From the NCBI GenBank assembly GCA_016290335.1, contig JAEETM010000069.1, forward strand, positions 1 through 18,354: a stretch of 18,354 nt of DNA, written 5' to 3'. The translations under genes and the position numbers were made by a program. The notes below the pieces were generated by a model. That model had not been told where the DNA came from, did no database searches, and was given only the letters and a program-made list of their open reading frames with translations. The DNA is from Treponema sp. GTDB taxonomy: Bacteria > Spirochaetota > Spirochaetia > Treponematales > Treponemataceae. Numbering within the stretch: position 1 is the stretch's first letter; each line of letters starts with the position of its first letter. This document shows positions 1-5,968 of this stretch, piece after piece.

Positions 1-1511
1 CAGGTTACTGTGCAGGCTGGTCTTTAAGACAGCTTATTCAGGAAGGTTTGGGCGGTGTTCCAGATAAAATCACCTCTACCCCTGCTACCCACCTTTCTAC
101 ACTCGTAAACCAGATTGTAAACTTTTTGGGCATTATGCAGAATGAATGGGCAGGCGCTCAGGCATTCAGTTCTTTCGATACATACCTTGCACCATTCATC
201 AAAACAGATAAGCTCACAGAAAAACAGGTTCGCCAGTGCATTCAGAGCTATATCTATGGTGTAAACACTCCAAGCCGCTGGGGTTCTCAGGCTCCGTTCA
301 CCAACATCACTCTTGACTGGGTTTGTCCTGATGACCTTAAGAACAAAAAGGCAATTGTTGGCGGTAAAGAACAGAACTTTACATACGGCGACTGCCAGAA
401 AGAAATGGACATGATTAATAAAGTGTTCATTGAGCTTATGATTGAAGGTGATGCCAACGGACGTGGATTTGCTTATCCTATTCCAACCTACAACATCACA
501 CGCGACTTTGACTGGAACTCAGAAAATGCAAAGCTTCTGTTTACAATGACAGCTCAGTACGGAACTCCAAACTTCCAGAACTTTGTAAACTCAGACCTCA
601 ATCCAAGCGATGTACGCTCTATGTGCTGCCGTCTCCAGCTTGATAAACGTGAACTCCGCCGCCGTGGTGGTGGTCTGTTTGGTGCAGATGAGTTCACAGG
701 TTCAATCGGTGTAGTTACAATCAATATGCCGCAGATTGCTTACCTTGCTAAAAACGAGGCTGAGTTCTATAAACGCCTTGATTATCTTATGGAGCTTGCA
801 AAGGAAAGCTTGTGTACAAAACGAAAGGTAATTCAGAAGCTTTATGATTCAGGCCTGTTCCCTTATACACGCCGCTACCTTAAGACTTTAGTAAACCACT
901 TTAATACAATCGGTCTCTGCGGTATGAACGAATGCTGCTTGAACTTCCTTGGAGTTGACATTTCTGACCCTAAGGGTAAGGCATTTGCCGAAAAGGTTCT
1001 CCAGCACATGCGCGAAAAGATGCAGGATTTCCAGGAGCAGACAGGCGACCTGTTCAACCTCGAAGCTACACCTGCAGAATCAACCTCTTACCGACTTGCA
1101 AAACACGACAAGCAGCAGTTCCCTAACATCATCACAAGCGGAACAACTGAACCTTTCTATACAAACTCATCTCAGCTTCCTGTTGATTACACAGCCGATG
1201 TATTTGAAGCACTCGATCACCAGGAATCACTGCAGACTAAATACACAGGCGGAACAATGTTCCACGTATTTATGGGAGAAGCCCTCAAGGATTGGAAGAG
1301 CTGCGCAGATTTAGTTCGCACAATCGCAAACAAATACCGCATTCCGTTCTTTACAATCTCACCAACCTATTCTGTATGTAAGATTCACGGATACATCAGG
1401 GGTGAACAGTTTGAGTGTCCTAAGTGTAAGGCAGAAAAAGAAAAGGCTTTGCGCGAAAAGCTCAAGGTTCTGGAAGCAGAAAAAGAGGCACTTCTTGCCG
1501 CAGCAAAATAA
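1..1511 (+). CDS. nrdD: Anaerobic ribonucleoside-triphosphate reductase, catalytic body (5'-truncated; lacks glycyl radical domain)
   Basis: Reduces ribonucleotides to deoxyribonucleotides without oxygen, using a thiyl radical generated from a glycyl radical. The frame is open from base 3, so the start lies outside the window and 502 residues are visible. NrdD signatures include YCAGWSL, the segment NQIVNFLGIMQNEWAGAQAF followed by SSFDTYLAPF, and a cysteine-rich TIGLCGMNECCLNFLG loop near bases 910-955 that probably holds active-site cysteines. The end has the NrdD zinc-site pattern CKIHGYIRGEQFECPKC (about 1375-1430). Family members continue from there into a glycyl radical loop ending RVxGY or RIVGYY. 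This protein instead ends in a charged helix rich in Lys/Glu/Leu and stops at 1509-1511. The missing domain is encoded by the gene at 1722-2264. The body alone should not be able to hold the radical. Confidence 0.93.
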   Translation, partial: GYCAGWSLRQLIQEGLGGVPDKITSTPATHLSTLVNQIVNFLGIMQNEWAGAQAFSSFDTYLAPFIKTDKLTEKQVRQCIQSYIYGVNTPSRWGSQAPFTNITLDWVCPDDLKNKKAIVGGKEQNFTYGDCQKEMDMINKVFIELMIEGDANGRGFAYPIPTYNITRDFDWNSENAKLLFTMTAQYGTPNFQNFVNSDLNPSDVRSMCCRLQLDKRELRRRGGGLFGADEFTGSIGVVTINMPQIAYLAKNEAEFYKRLDYLMELAKESLCTKRKVIQKLYDSGLFPYTRRYLKTLVNHFNTIGLCGMNECCLNFLGVDISDPKGKAFAEKVLQHMREKMQDFQEQTGDLFNLEATPAESTSYRLAKHDKQQFPNIITSGTTEPFYTNSSQLPVDYTADVFEALDHQESLQTKYTGGTMFHVFMGEALKDWKSCADLVRTIANKYRIPFFTISPTYSVCKIHGYIRGEQFECPKCKAEKEKALREKLKVLEAEKEALLAAAK

Positions 1512-1518
1512 GGTTTAG

Positions 1519-1577
1519 TGCCGGTAAAATAATTGCATTTCACCGAGCAAAAAATAATACCGGCATTAAAGATTTTT
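1519..1577 (+). terminator. Possible terminator after the nrdD body
   Basis: TGCCGGTA (1519-1526) and TACCGGCA (1558-1565) are exact inverse complements. A smaller TTGC/GCAA pair lies inside. A T-rich run (GATTTTTTAT) follows after a few bases. The long loop makes it a weak-to-moderate intrinsic terminator. It would separate the nrdD body transcript from the next unit. Confidence 0.5.
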
Positions 1578-1587
1578 TATAAAAATG

Positions 1588-1603
1588 ACGAAAAATATAG
1601 TGT
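1588..1603 (+). promoter_or_regulatory. Upstream, degenerate NrdR-like box
   Basis: ACGAAAAATATAGTGT keeps the right half (ATAGTGT) of the NrdR box and A/T at the centre, but the left half is poor. It starts 42 bp before the strong box at 1630, about four helical turns. NrdR boxes usually occur as helically phased pairs, which is the main reason to call it. Confidence 0.5.
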
Positions 1604-1610
1604 AGTTTGG

Positions 1611-1639
1611 TTGACAATATCCATTTTCTACACTATATT
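1611..1639 (+). promoter_or_regulatory. Sigma-70-type promoter of the glycyl radical domain-nrdG unit
   Basis: A perfect -35 TTGACA (1611-1616) is followed after 17 bp by TATATT (1634-1639). The -10 lies inside the strong NrdR-like box and the -35 sits between the two boxes, so bound NrdR would block RNA polymerase. Transcription would start near 1646, leaving a leader of about 75 nt. Confidence 0.75.
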
Positions 1640-1646
1640 TAGTGTA
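1629..1646 (+). promoter_or_regulatory. NrdR box overlapping the -10
   Basis: TACACTATATTTAGTGTA is a nearly perfect palindrome matching the general NrdR consensus acaCwAtATaTwGtgt. NrdR is the ATP-cone/zinc-finger repressor of ribonucleotide reductase genes. Position on the -10 implies repression. The nrdR gene itself is not in the window. Confidence 0.8.
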
Positions 1647-1721
1647 GGTGGAATAAATATAATGTTGTAATTATTACAAATAAGTTTTAATTGCACATAT
1701 AAAAAAGGGAGGAAAAAAAAT

Positions 1722-2264
1722 ATGGAAGCAAAAAGAACAATCGCAGAAATCGACAGAGAAATTGAAGAAACAAAAGAAGCCTTGAAAAATGTTCATGGTA
1801 CAGAAACAGAAGTTTATGCAAGAATTGTTGGTTACTATCGTGCTGTAAAACACTGGAACAAAGGCAAGCGCGATGAGTTCGACCAGAGAAAAATGTTCAC
1901 GCTTGAAGCAAGCAAAGAATATGATATAACAGAAGCAGATGTTCCTTGTGAATGCTCTGCTCCATCAAAAATAACAAAAGAAGAAGCTGCAGAAACAACA
2001 GATCTTAAGAGTGTTACTTATGAAATCTATACACGTGCAACCTGCCCTAACTGTCCTCCAGTAAAGGAGTTTGTATCTCATCTTGAAATGCCTGGTCGTG
2101 CAATTGATGTTGATACAAAAGAAGGACTTAATGAAGCTGCAAGCAAGGGAGTTTTTGCTTCTCCTACTGTTATTTTCTACAATGCAGAAGGTGTTGAAAC
2201 TGCCCGCTGCCATAATGTTGAAGAGCTTGAAGCTGTATTCAGCAACGTAATGGTAAACGCATAA
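1722..2264 (+). CDS. Detached NrdD glycyl radical domain fused to a redoxin domain
   Basis: A 180-residue protein with three parts. Residues 1-24 form a charged helix (IAEIDREIEETKEALKNV). Residues 27-59 match the C-terminal glycyl radical loop of NrdD (TEVYARIVGYYRAVKHWNKG...DEFDQRKMF), with Gly37 in RIVGYY as the predicted radical site. Residues about 98-178 form a thioredoxin/glutaredoxin-like domain with a CPNC redox pair (Cys108, Cys111) and a likely cis-Pro at 148 (ASPTV). A linker at about 60-97 contains CEC (76-78). The protein presumably completes the active site of the upstream NrdD body, and its redoxin may deliver electrons, as thioredoxin does for some class III enzymes. The start is fixed by GGGAGG at 1707-1712. 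nrdG starts 3 bp after the stop. A YfiD-like spare part is less likely, because the body has no glycyl loop of its own. Confidence 0.88.
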   Translation: MEAKRTIAEIDREIEETKEALKNVHGTETEVYARIVGYYRAVKHWNKGKRDEFDQRKMFTLEASKEYDITEADVPCECSAPSKITKEEAAETTDLKSVTYEIYTRATCPNCPPVKEFVSHLEMPGRAIDVDTKEGLNEAASKGVFASPTVIFYNAEGVETARCHNVEELEAVFSNVMVNA

Positions 2265-2267
2265 ACA

Positions 2268-3017
2268 ATGTCTGAATTAGATTTTGACAGACCTGCCGGT
2301 GTTCTGGTAAAGACGACTTTAGTTGACTTTCCCGGACGAGTGGCAGGTTCTTTTTTTCTAAAAGGTTGTAATCTCCACTGCCCTTACTGCTACAATACGG
2401 GCCTTGTACTTGGTAATTCTTCTGATGATGATTTTAACACTGTAAACGAACTGTTTACCCTCATGGAAAAAAGACAGGGCATTCTTTCTGGAATTGTTAT
2501 AAGCGGCGGTGAACCGCTTCTTAATCCATACACAAACGAAATAATTCTCAAGGCCAAAGAACTTGGGTATAAAGTTAAAATTGATACAAATGGCACACTG
2601 CCCGAAAAGCTTTCCAAATTATTAAACGATAAAGCACTTCGCCCGGATTTTGTTGCAATGGATATAAAAACATCCCCCGAAAGGTACGGATCCGAAATAT
2701 GCGGCATGCATTCAAAGTTTTACGGAGATGCACAACACTTTGTAAACGCGCTCACAGAGTCTGCAAGGCTTGTAGCTTCCATGCCGACAGATTCACGGGA
2801 GTTCAGAACAGTGTTAGTTCCGCCGCTTGTAAAAAAATCTGACATTGAAAACATGGCGGCCATATTGCCAAAAGATGCCTCCTGGCAGTTTGCTCAATTT
2901 CAAAACGGTAACTGTCTGAATCCAATTTACAACAAAATCCCGCCTTACGTTGATGAAGAAATAAACGAGCTTATAGCTTATGCGCAAACTTTTATTGCCA
3001 ATGCAGCATTAAGATAG
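2268..3017 (+). CDS. nrdG: Anaerobic ribonucleotide reductase activating enzyme (radical SAM)
   Basis: A radical SAM activase that would abstract hydrogen from the NrdD glycine (here Gly37 of the preceding protein) using a 5'-deoxyadenosyl radical. CNLHCPYC gives the CxxxCxxC motif for the [4Fe-4S] cluster at Cys34, Cys38 and Cys41. Downstream GGEPLL is the SAM-binding GGE motif. The opening VKTTLVDFPGRVA is typical of the 230-250-residue NrdG family of Gram-positive bacteria, spirochaetes and archaea. The ATG lies 3 bp after the stop of the glycyl radical domain gene and has no clear ribosome binding site, so translation is probably coupled to it. The activase is thus made together with its substrate domain rather than with the catalytic body. 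Confidence 0.92.
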   Translation: MSELDFDRPAGVLVKTTLVDFPGRVAGSFFLKGCNLHCPYCYNTGLVLGNSSDDDFNTVNELFTLMEKRQGILSGIVISGGEPLLNPYTNEIILKAKELGYKVKIDTNGTLPEKLSKLLNDKALRPDFVAMDIKTSPERYGSEICGMHSKFYGDAQHFVNALTESARLVASMPTDSREFRTVLVPPLVKKSDIENMAAILPKDASWQFAQFQNGNCLNPIYNKIPPYVDEEINELIAYAQTFIANAALR

Positions 3018-3046
3018 TTGACATGAATAAAGCAAAATGATAGTAT
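3018..3046 (+). promoter_or_regulatory. Promoter of the tRNA gene
   Basis: TTGACA (3018-3023) begins on the base after the nrdG stop, followed after 17 bp by TAGTAT (3041-3046). Predicted start near 3053, seven bases before the tRNA. The tRNA can therefore be expressed independently of nrdG. Confidence 0.65.
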
Positions 3047-3059
3047 ACCTTCATTGTAT

Positions 3060-3132
3060 GGCGACCTAGCTCAGTTGGTAGAGCACACGGCTCATATCCG
3101 TGTTGTCATTGGTTCAATCCCAATGGTCGCTA
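3060..3132 (+). tRNA. tRNA with anticodon CAT, probably elongator Met
   Basis: A complete cloverleaf. The acceptor GGCGACC pairs with GGTCGCT (first pair G-U), with discriminator A3132. The D arm is GCTCAGTTGGTAGAGC. The anticodon stem CACGG/CCGTG encloses CTCATAT, giving anticodon CAT. The T arm is ATTGG-TTCAATC-CCAAT and the variable loop has five bases. CCA is not encoded. The G-U first pair and lack of three G-C pairs in the anticodon stem argue against initiator tRNA. A tRNA-Ile read by lysidine at C34 cannot be fully excluded. Confidence 0.93.
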
Positions 3133-3137
3133 TAATA

Positions 3138-3184
3138 AAGCTGCCTGGAAGCTTCAAACGCTTCTAAAAGGCAGCTTTTTTTTA
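3138..3184 (+). terminator. Intrinsic terminator after the tRNA
   Basis: AAAGCTGCCT (3138-3147) pairs with AGGCAGCTTT (3169-3178). An inner GAAGC/GCTTC pair extends the hairpin. A run of Ts ends near 3183. It would end both the tRNA and any nrdG read-through transcript. Confidence 0.88.
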
Positions 3185-3313
3185 TGCTCGGAAACCCTTC
3201 AGGTAACCTAAAATTTTTTGTTTATTTATATAAATATGTTTACAGCCCGTAAATAAATTTACAAATATTTACAACTTTTTTCAGGTAACCTCCCGACGCA
3301 AAAAAAAATAAAA
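3185..3313. repeat. AT-rich gap with a 12-bp direct repeat and an inverted repeat
   Basis: TTCAGGTAACCT occurs at 3198-3209 and again at 3280-3291, 82 bp apart, and each copy contains the near-palindrome AGGT-A-ACCT. Between them GTAAATA (3249-3255) and TATTTAC (3266-3272) form an inverted repeat with a 10-bp gap. The rest is A/T-rich with no credible coding sequence. Function unknown: protein binding sites or remnants of an older element are both possible. Confidence 0.5.
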
Positions 3314-3368
3314 AAAAAGTTTTCCGAAAAAAAAATGGTAAAATCCAATCTTTTTCAGAAAACTTTTT
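3314..3368 (-). terminator. Terminator of the minus-strand lipoprotein gene
   Basis: AAAAAGTTTTC (3314-3324) and GAAAACTTTTT (3358-3368) are exact inverse complements. One mismatch inward, GAAAAA pairs with TTTTTC, giving about 17 paired bases in an 18-bp arm. Read on the minus strand the hairpin is followed by long T runs from the A tracts at 3301-3318, as in an intrinsic terminator. It lies 46 bp beyond the stop of the lipoprotein gene. Confidence 0.7.
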
Positions 3369-3414
3369 ATACGAAAAAGCGTTTTCGGCTGAATCTTATA
3401 TTCAAATAATGTGA

Positions 3415-4251
3415 TTAATACTCATCTACAGCAGGAGTTTCATCAACAAGAGGAGTGTTTCCTCCAAAGAAATTATAAAGATTATCTTCAGCTAAGAAAT
3501 CTGCAAGGGTTCTAGCCTGAGCCTTTGTAAAATAATAAGTAACTATCATTGATTCATCAGCAACAGAATCATCAACCTTACGTTTTTCGTTTACTGTCTG
3601 ATACATGGTTATTGTAAAATAAGGAGATTTATCTTTAAAAGTATAACCAAAGAAAGCATCAGGATATCCGTAATTTGAAGTCTGAGACTTTACAACTCCC
3701 CAGTAAATTGTAACACCAGATTTTCCGTATCTTTTATAAGATTTTTTGTCTTTTCTGTTAAGCTTTTTGTTTTCAAAATCGCTTAAATAAGAATCAACAG
3801 CATTGATAAATATACTTCTTGCTTTCTGATCCATAAGAACTACATAATAAGCAGCCATAATTGGAGAACCAAAGCCCGCATTATAATTCTTAGCATCCAG
3901 CATGAAGGATCCCTGCTGTTTCTTTAATTTTGTATTGAGAGCTACTGTAGATAATTCAAAATTGCCGACTTCTTTAAATTTTACACTACCCTGCAATAAT
4001 CGGGACATAAAAGAAGCATTATCCGGCTCGCCTGTAGCATCACTTTTATACACCTCAGCTTCAGAAGACACATCATTTGCATTATCATCGCTATTAACAA
4101 CAACAGCCACTTCATCAACTGAATCAGAATAATCTGAATCCCCACTTACAGTCGTTGAACCATTAGTTTTTGTTGACTGGCACGAACACAACAGCATAGA
4201 AGCAATAAGAAGTATTCCAGCTGTTTTCATTATTGTTTTTACAATTTTCAT
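3415..4251 (-). CDS. Predicted lipoprotein of unknown function
   Basis: A 278-residue protein starting at the ATG at 4251, chosen because GAGG lies 8 bp upstream; a longer form from 4278 has a poorer site. The N-terminus is a lipoprotein signal: MKIVKTIMK, a hydrophobic stretch, then LLCSCQS. Cys24 (after LCS) is the better acylation site and Cys22 an alternative. Residues about 25-80 are low-complexity, rich in Ser, Asp and Val, probably a flexible tether. The rest is a mixed alpha/beta domain rich in Tyr and Phe (YPDAFFGYTFKDKSPYFTIT, then VTYYFTKAQARTLADFLAED). I do not recognise the family. It is divergent from the next gene and lies in its own unit with a terminator. It presumably sits on a membrane facing the periplasm or outside. 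Confidence 0.8.
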   Translation of the reverse strand: MKIVKTIMKTAGILLIASMLLCSCQSTKTNGSTTVSGDSDYSDSVDEVAVVVNSDDNANDVSSEAEVYKSDATGEPDNASFMSRLLQGSVKFKEVGNFELSTVALNTKLKKQQGSFMLDAKNYNAGFGSPIMAAYYVVLMDQKARSIFINAVDSYLSDFENKKLNRKDKKSYKRYGKSGVTIYWGVVKSQTSNYGYPDAFFGYTFKDKSPYFTITMYQTVNEKRKVDDSVADESMIVTYYFTKAQARTLADFLAEDNLYNFFGGNTPLVDETPAVDEY

Positions 4252-4322
4252 TTTTTTAACCTCGCTTAATAATAGCATTTTTTTTATTTAATTCCTATTT
4301 ATTTTCATAAAAAACAGCAGCC

Positions 4323-4368
4323 CCCATAAAAAAAATGGGTTGTTAAAAATACTTAAACAGTTTATAAT
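4323..4368 (+). promoter_or_regulatory. Promoter of the small secreted protein, with adjacent inverted repeat
   Basis: TTGTTA (4340-4345), 17 bp, TATAAT (4363-4368). CCCAT (4323-4327) and ATGGG (4335-4339), separated by seven As, end directly at the -35. This could be an operator in the divergent region or simply a bent A-tract. Confidence 0.65.
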
Positions 4369-4402
4369 TATCTATTATTGCAATAAAGTTCAGGAGTAAT
4401 CT

Positions 4403-4837
4403 ATGAAAAAAATAATTGTAAGTCTGCTTGTATTTGTAACTTTGCTTACCTCTATATTTGCTGCCGATGACAACAACACAAGAAATGAAGACAAATGGTC
4501 TACGTTATCTTATGAAAACATACCTGTTTTAAAAGTTCTTGATTCAAAATATGGTTACACAGTTATTTACCAGAAACACCGTTTAGGAACTGGTTCAACT
4601 TTTATACCAAAAGATTGGGCAAAATATACTTCTGATACTCCTCGTAAGCTGAAAATCCGCAATATAAAGAATCCACAGGAATCATTCCTTACTGTAGTAA
4701 AAGATGATGGTGAGTTCAAGAGAGTAATTCTTTCTATTCCTAAGTCAAAATCAAACAGTTTATGGGGCGTTATGCCTTCCGGAACTGTTACCGAAGAAGA
4801 TGCTAAAAAAGATACTTTGGAAGAGCTTGATTTATAA
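4403..4837 (+). CDS. Small secreted protein of unknown function
   Basis: A 144-residue protein with a Sec signal peptide: MKK, a hydrophobic core IIVSLLVFVTLLTSIF, and cleavage near Ala20-Ala21, leaving a mature protein of about 124 residues. There is no lipobox cysteine, so it is probably soluble in the periplasm or exported. The mature part is rich in Lys, Asp, Ser and Thr with alternating hydrophobic residues, suggesting a small beta-rich fold. It contains no cysteine, so no disulfides or metal clusters. AGGAG at 4392-4396 fixes the start. The following DHH gene begins 12 bp after the stop, so they may share a transcript, though a functional link is not evident. I do not recognise the family. 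Confidence 0.8.
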   Translation: MKKIIVSLLVFVTLLTSIFAADDNNTRNEDKWSTLSYENIPVLKVLDSKYGYTVIYQKHRLGTGSTFIPKDWAKYTSDTPRKLKIRNIKNPQESFLTVVKDDGEFKRVILSIPKSKSNSLWGVMPSGTVTEEDAKKDTLEELDL

Positions 4838-4849
4838 GGCTTTTTTCAA

Positions 4850-5845
4850 ATGTCAATCATAACTAACGAAATCGCCGAAGGATTTAAATCTTTCATTACA
4901 AAACATAATTATTTTCTTATTATTGGTCACAAGGAACCGGATGGTGACTGCATTGCCTCCTGTCTTGGCGTAGCTGCAATTCTGGATTCCTTTGGTAAAC
5001 CATATCAGCTGCTTTCTGCAGGTCCATTCAAAAGAAGCGAAATTAAAAAATATGAGCATAAGTTTTCGAATACAATGGATTTTCTTGATGAAAGTGAGCG
5101 AAAACAGACAGGCCTTATCATCACAGACTGTTCAGAAATCATCCGCCTTGGAGATATTGATGATGCAGACTTTAAGGGCTTAGACACTTACGTCATTGAC
5201 CATCATAAAACATCCGGTCTTCCTGAGAATGCAGAAGGCTACATAAACGCTGATGCCCCAGCCTGCTCTTATTTAATCCAGCTTTTCCACGAAGCCCTGA
5301 TTGGTCCTCTTTCCAAAAAAACTGCCGAAATCATAATGTTCGGAACCTGTACTGACACAGGCTTTTTCCGCTTCCTTACAAATACAAAAGAATCAGCAGA
5401 TCTTCTTGCTGCCACTTCAAGACTTGTTTCTTACGGTGTGGAGCCTAAAAAAGTTTATAATGACATCAATTACGGTAAGCCATATTCTACAAGAAAGCTG
5501 CTTGGAATCCTCTTAAACCGGGCAGAAAAATATCTTAACGGAAAGCTTATTGTCACCTACGAAACCCTTGAAGATACAAAAAAATACGGCGCCGAAGGAC
5601 GAGATTCAGATGCTCTGTACCAGCTGCTGCTTTCCGTTAAAGGAGTTGAAGCTGCTGTTTTCCTGCGCCAGGACACCCCTACTACCTGCACCGGAGGCCT
5701 CCGCTCTACAGATAAGGTTGACGTATCCATAGTAGCCTCAAAGTTCAATGGCGGCGGTCACAAAAACGCTTCCGGTCTGAGCACAGAAGGAAAAACAGAC
5801 ACTTTAATTCCTGCAATCGTAAAAGAGTTCGCACGGATAATGTAG
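4850..5845 (+). CDS. DHH/DHHA1 phosphoesterase, NrnA-like
   Basis: A 331-residue member of the DHH superfamily. Motifs run in order: IIGHKEPDGDCIAS (His27, Asp31, Asp33) binding Mn2+, an Asp in LIITDCSE, the signature VIDHHKTS near residue 120, GTCTDTGFFRF, and the C-terminal DHHA1 substrate loop GGGHKNASG near residues 301-309. Length and motif set fit the NrnA group, which degrades short oligoribonucleotides and in some members 3'-phosphoadenosine 5'-phosphate. Membrane segments and GGDEF remnants of the GdpP type are absent, so it is a cytosolic stand-alone enzyme. Whether it prefers nanoRNA, pAp or cyclic-dinucleotide products such as pApA or pGpG cannot be read from sequence. TAAGG overlapping the upstream stop gives a modest ribosome binding site. 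Confidence 0.88.
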   Translation: MSIITNEIAEGFKSFITKHNYFLIIGHKEPDGDCIASCLGVAAILDSFGKPYQLLSAGPFKRSEIKKYEHKFSNTMDFLDESERKQTGLIITDCSEIIRLGDIDDADFKGLDTYVIDHHKTSGLPENAEGYINADAPACSYLIQLFHEALIGPLSKKTAEIIMFGTCTDTGFFRFLTNTKESADLLAATSRLVSYGVEPKKVYNDINYGKPYSTRKLLGILLNRAEKYLNGKLIVTYETLEDTKKYGAEGRDSDALYQLLLSVKGVEAAVFLRQDTPTTCTGGLRSTDKVDVSIVASKFNGGGHKNASGLSTEGKTDTLIPAIVKEFARIM

Positions 5846-5916
5846 CCATCGCAACAAAACAACAAGTTCCCCAAATAACCTGACTCTCTCAAAATCCAGC
5901 TCATCACAATCCTCAC

Positions 5917-5933
5917 TTGGCACGGAAATTGCA
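5917..5933 (+). promoter_or_regulatory. Sigma-54 promoter, full consensus
   Basis: TTGGCACGGAAATTGCA fits the sigma-54 consensus YTGGCACGrNNNTTGCW at every defined base, with GG at 5919-5920 (-24) and GC at 5931-5932 (-12) correctly spaced. Start expected near 5944, giving a 25-nt leader to the ATG at 5969. Transcription would need RpoN and an AAA+ enhancer-binding activator, neither in this window. Confidence 0.85.
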
Positions 5934-5968
5934 TATAGTATTTATCAAACAAAAAAAAGGAGGATTAC

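Noticed and set aside
1370..1420. HGYIRGEQF in the NrdD body as the glycyl radical motif
   Set aside because: It lies between the cysteines of the C-terminal zinc site (CKIHGY...CPKC), where NrdD proteins carry a similar HGY; the true loop context (RIVGYYR followed by WN-x-GK) is only in the downstream gene.
1512..1721. A simple frameshift or nonsense mutation splitting nrdD
   Set aside because: The gap is 210 bp with no NrdD-like coding in any frame, and contains a hairpin, a consensus promoter with NrdR-like box and a strong ribosome binding site for the second gene.
3060..3132. Initiator tRNA-fMet
   Set aside because: The first acceptor pair is G-U rather than the C-A mismatch of initiators, and the anticodon stem lacks the three consecutive G-C pairs.
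3198..3291. Ends of an insertion sequence
   Set aside because: The 12-bp repeats are direct rather than inverted, only 82 bp apart and enclose no coding sequence.
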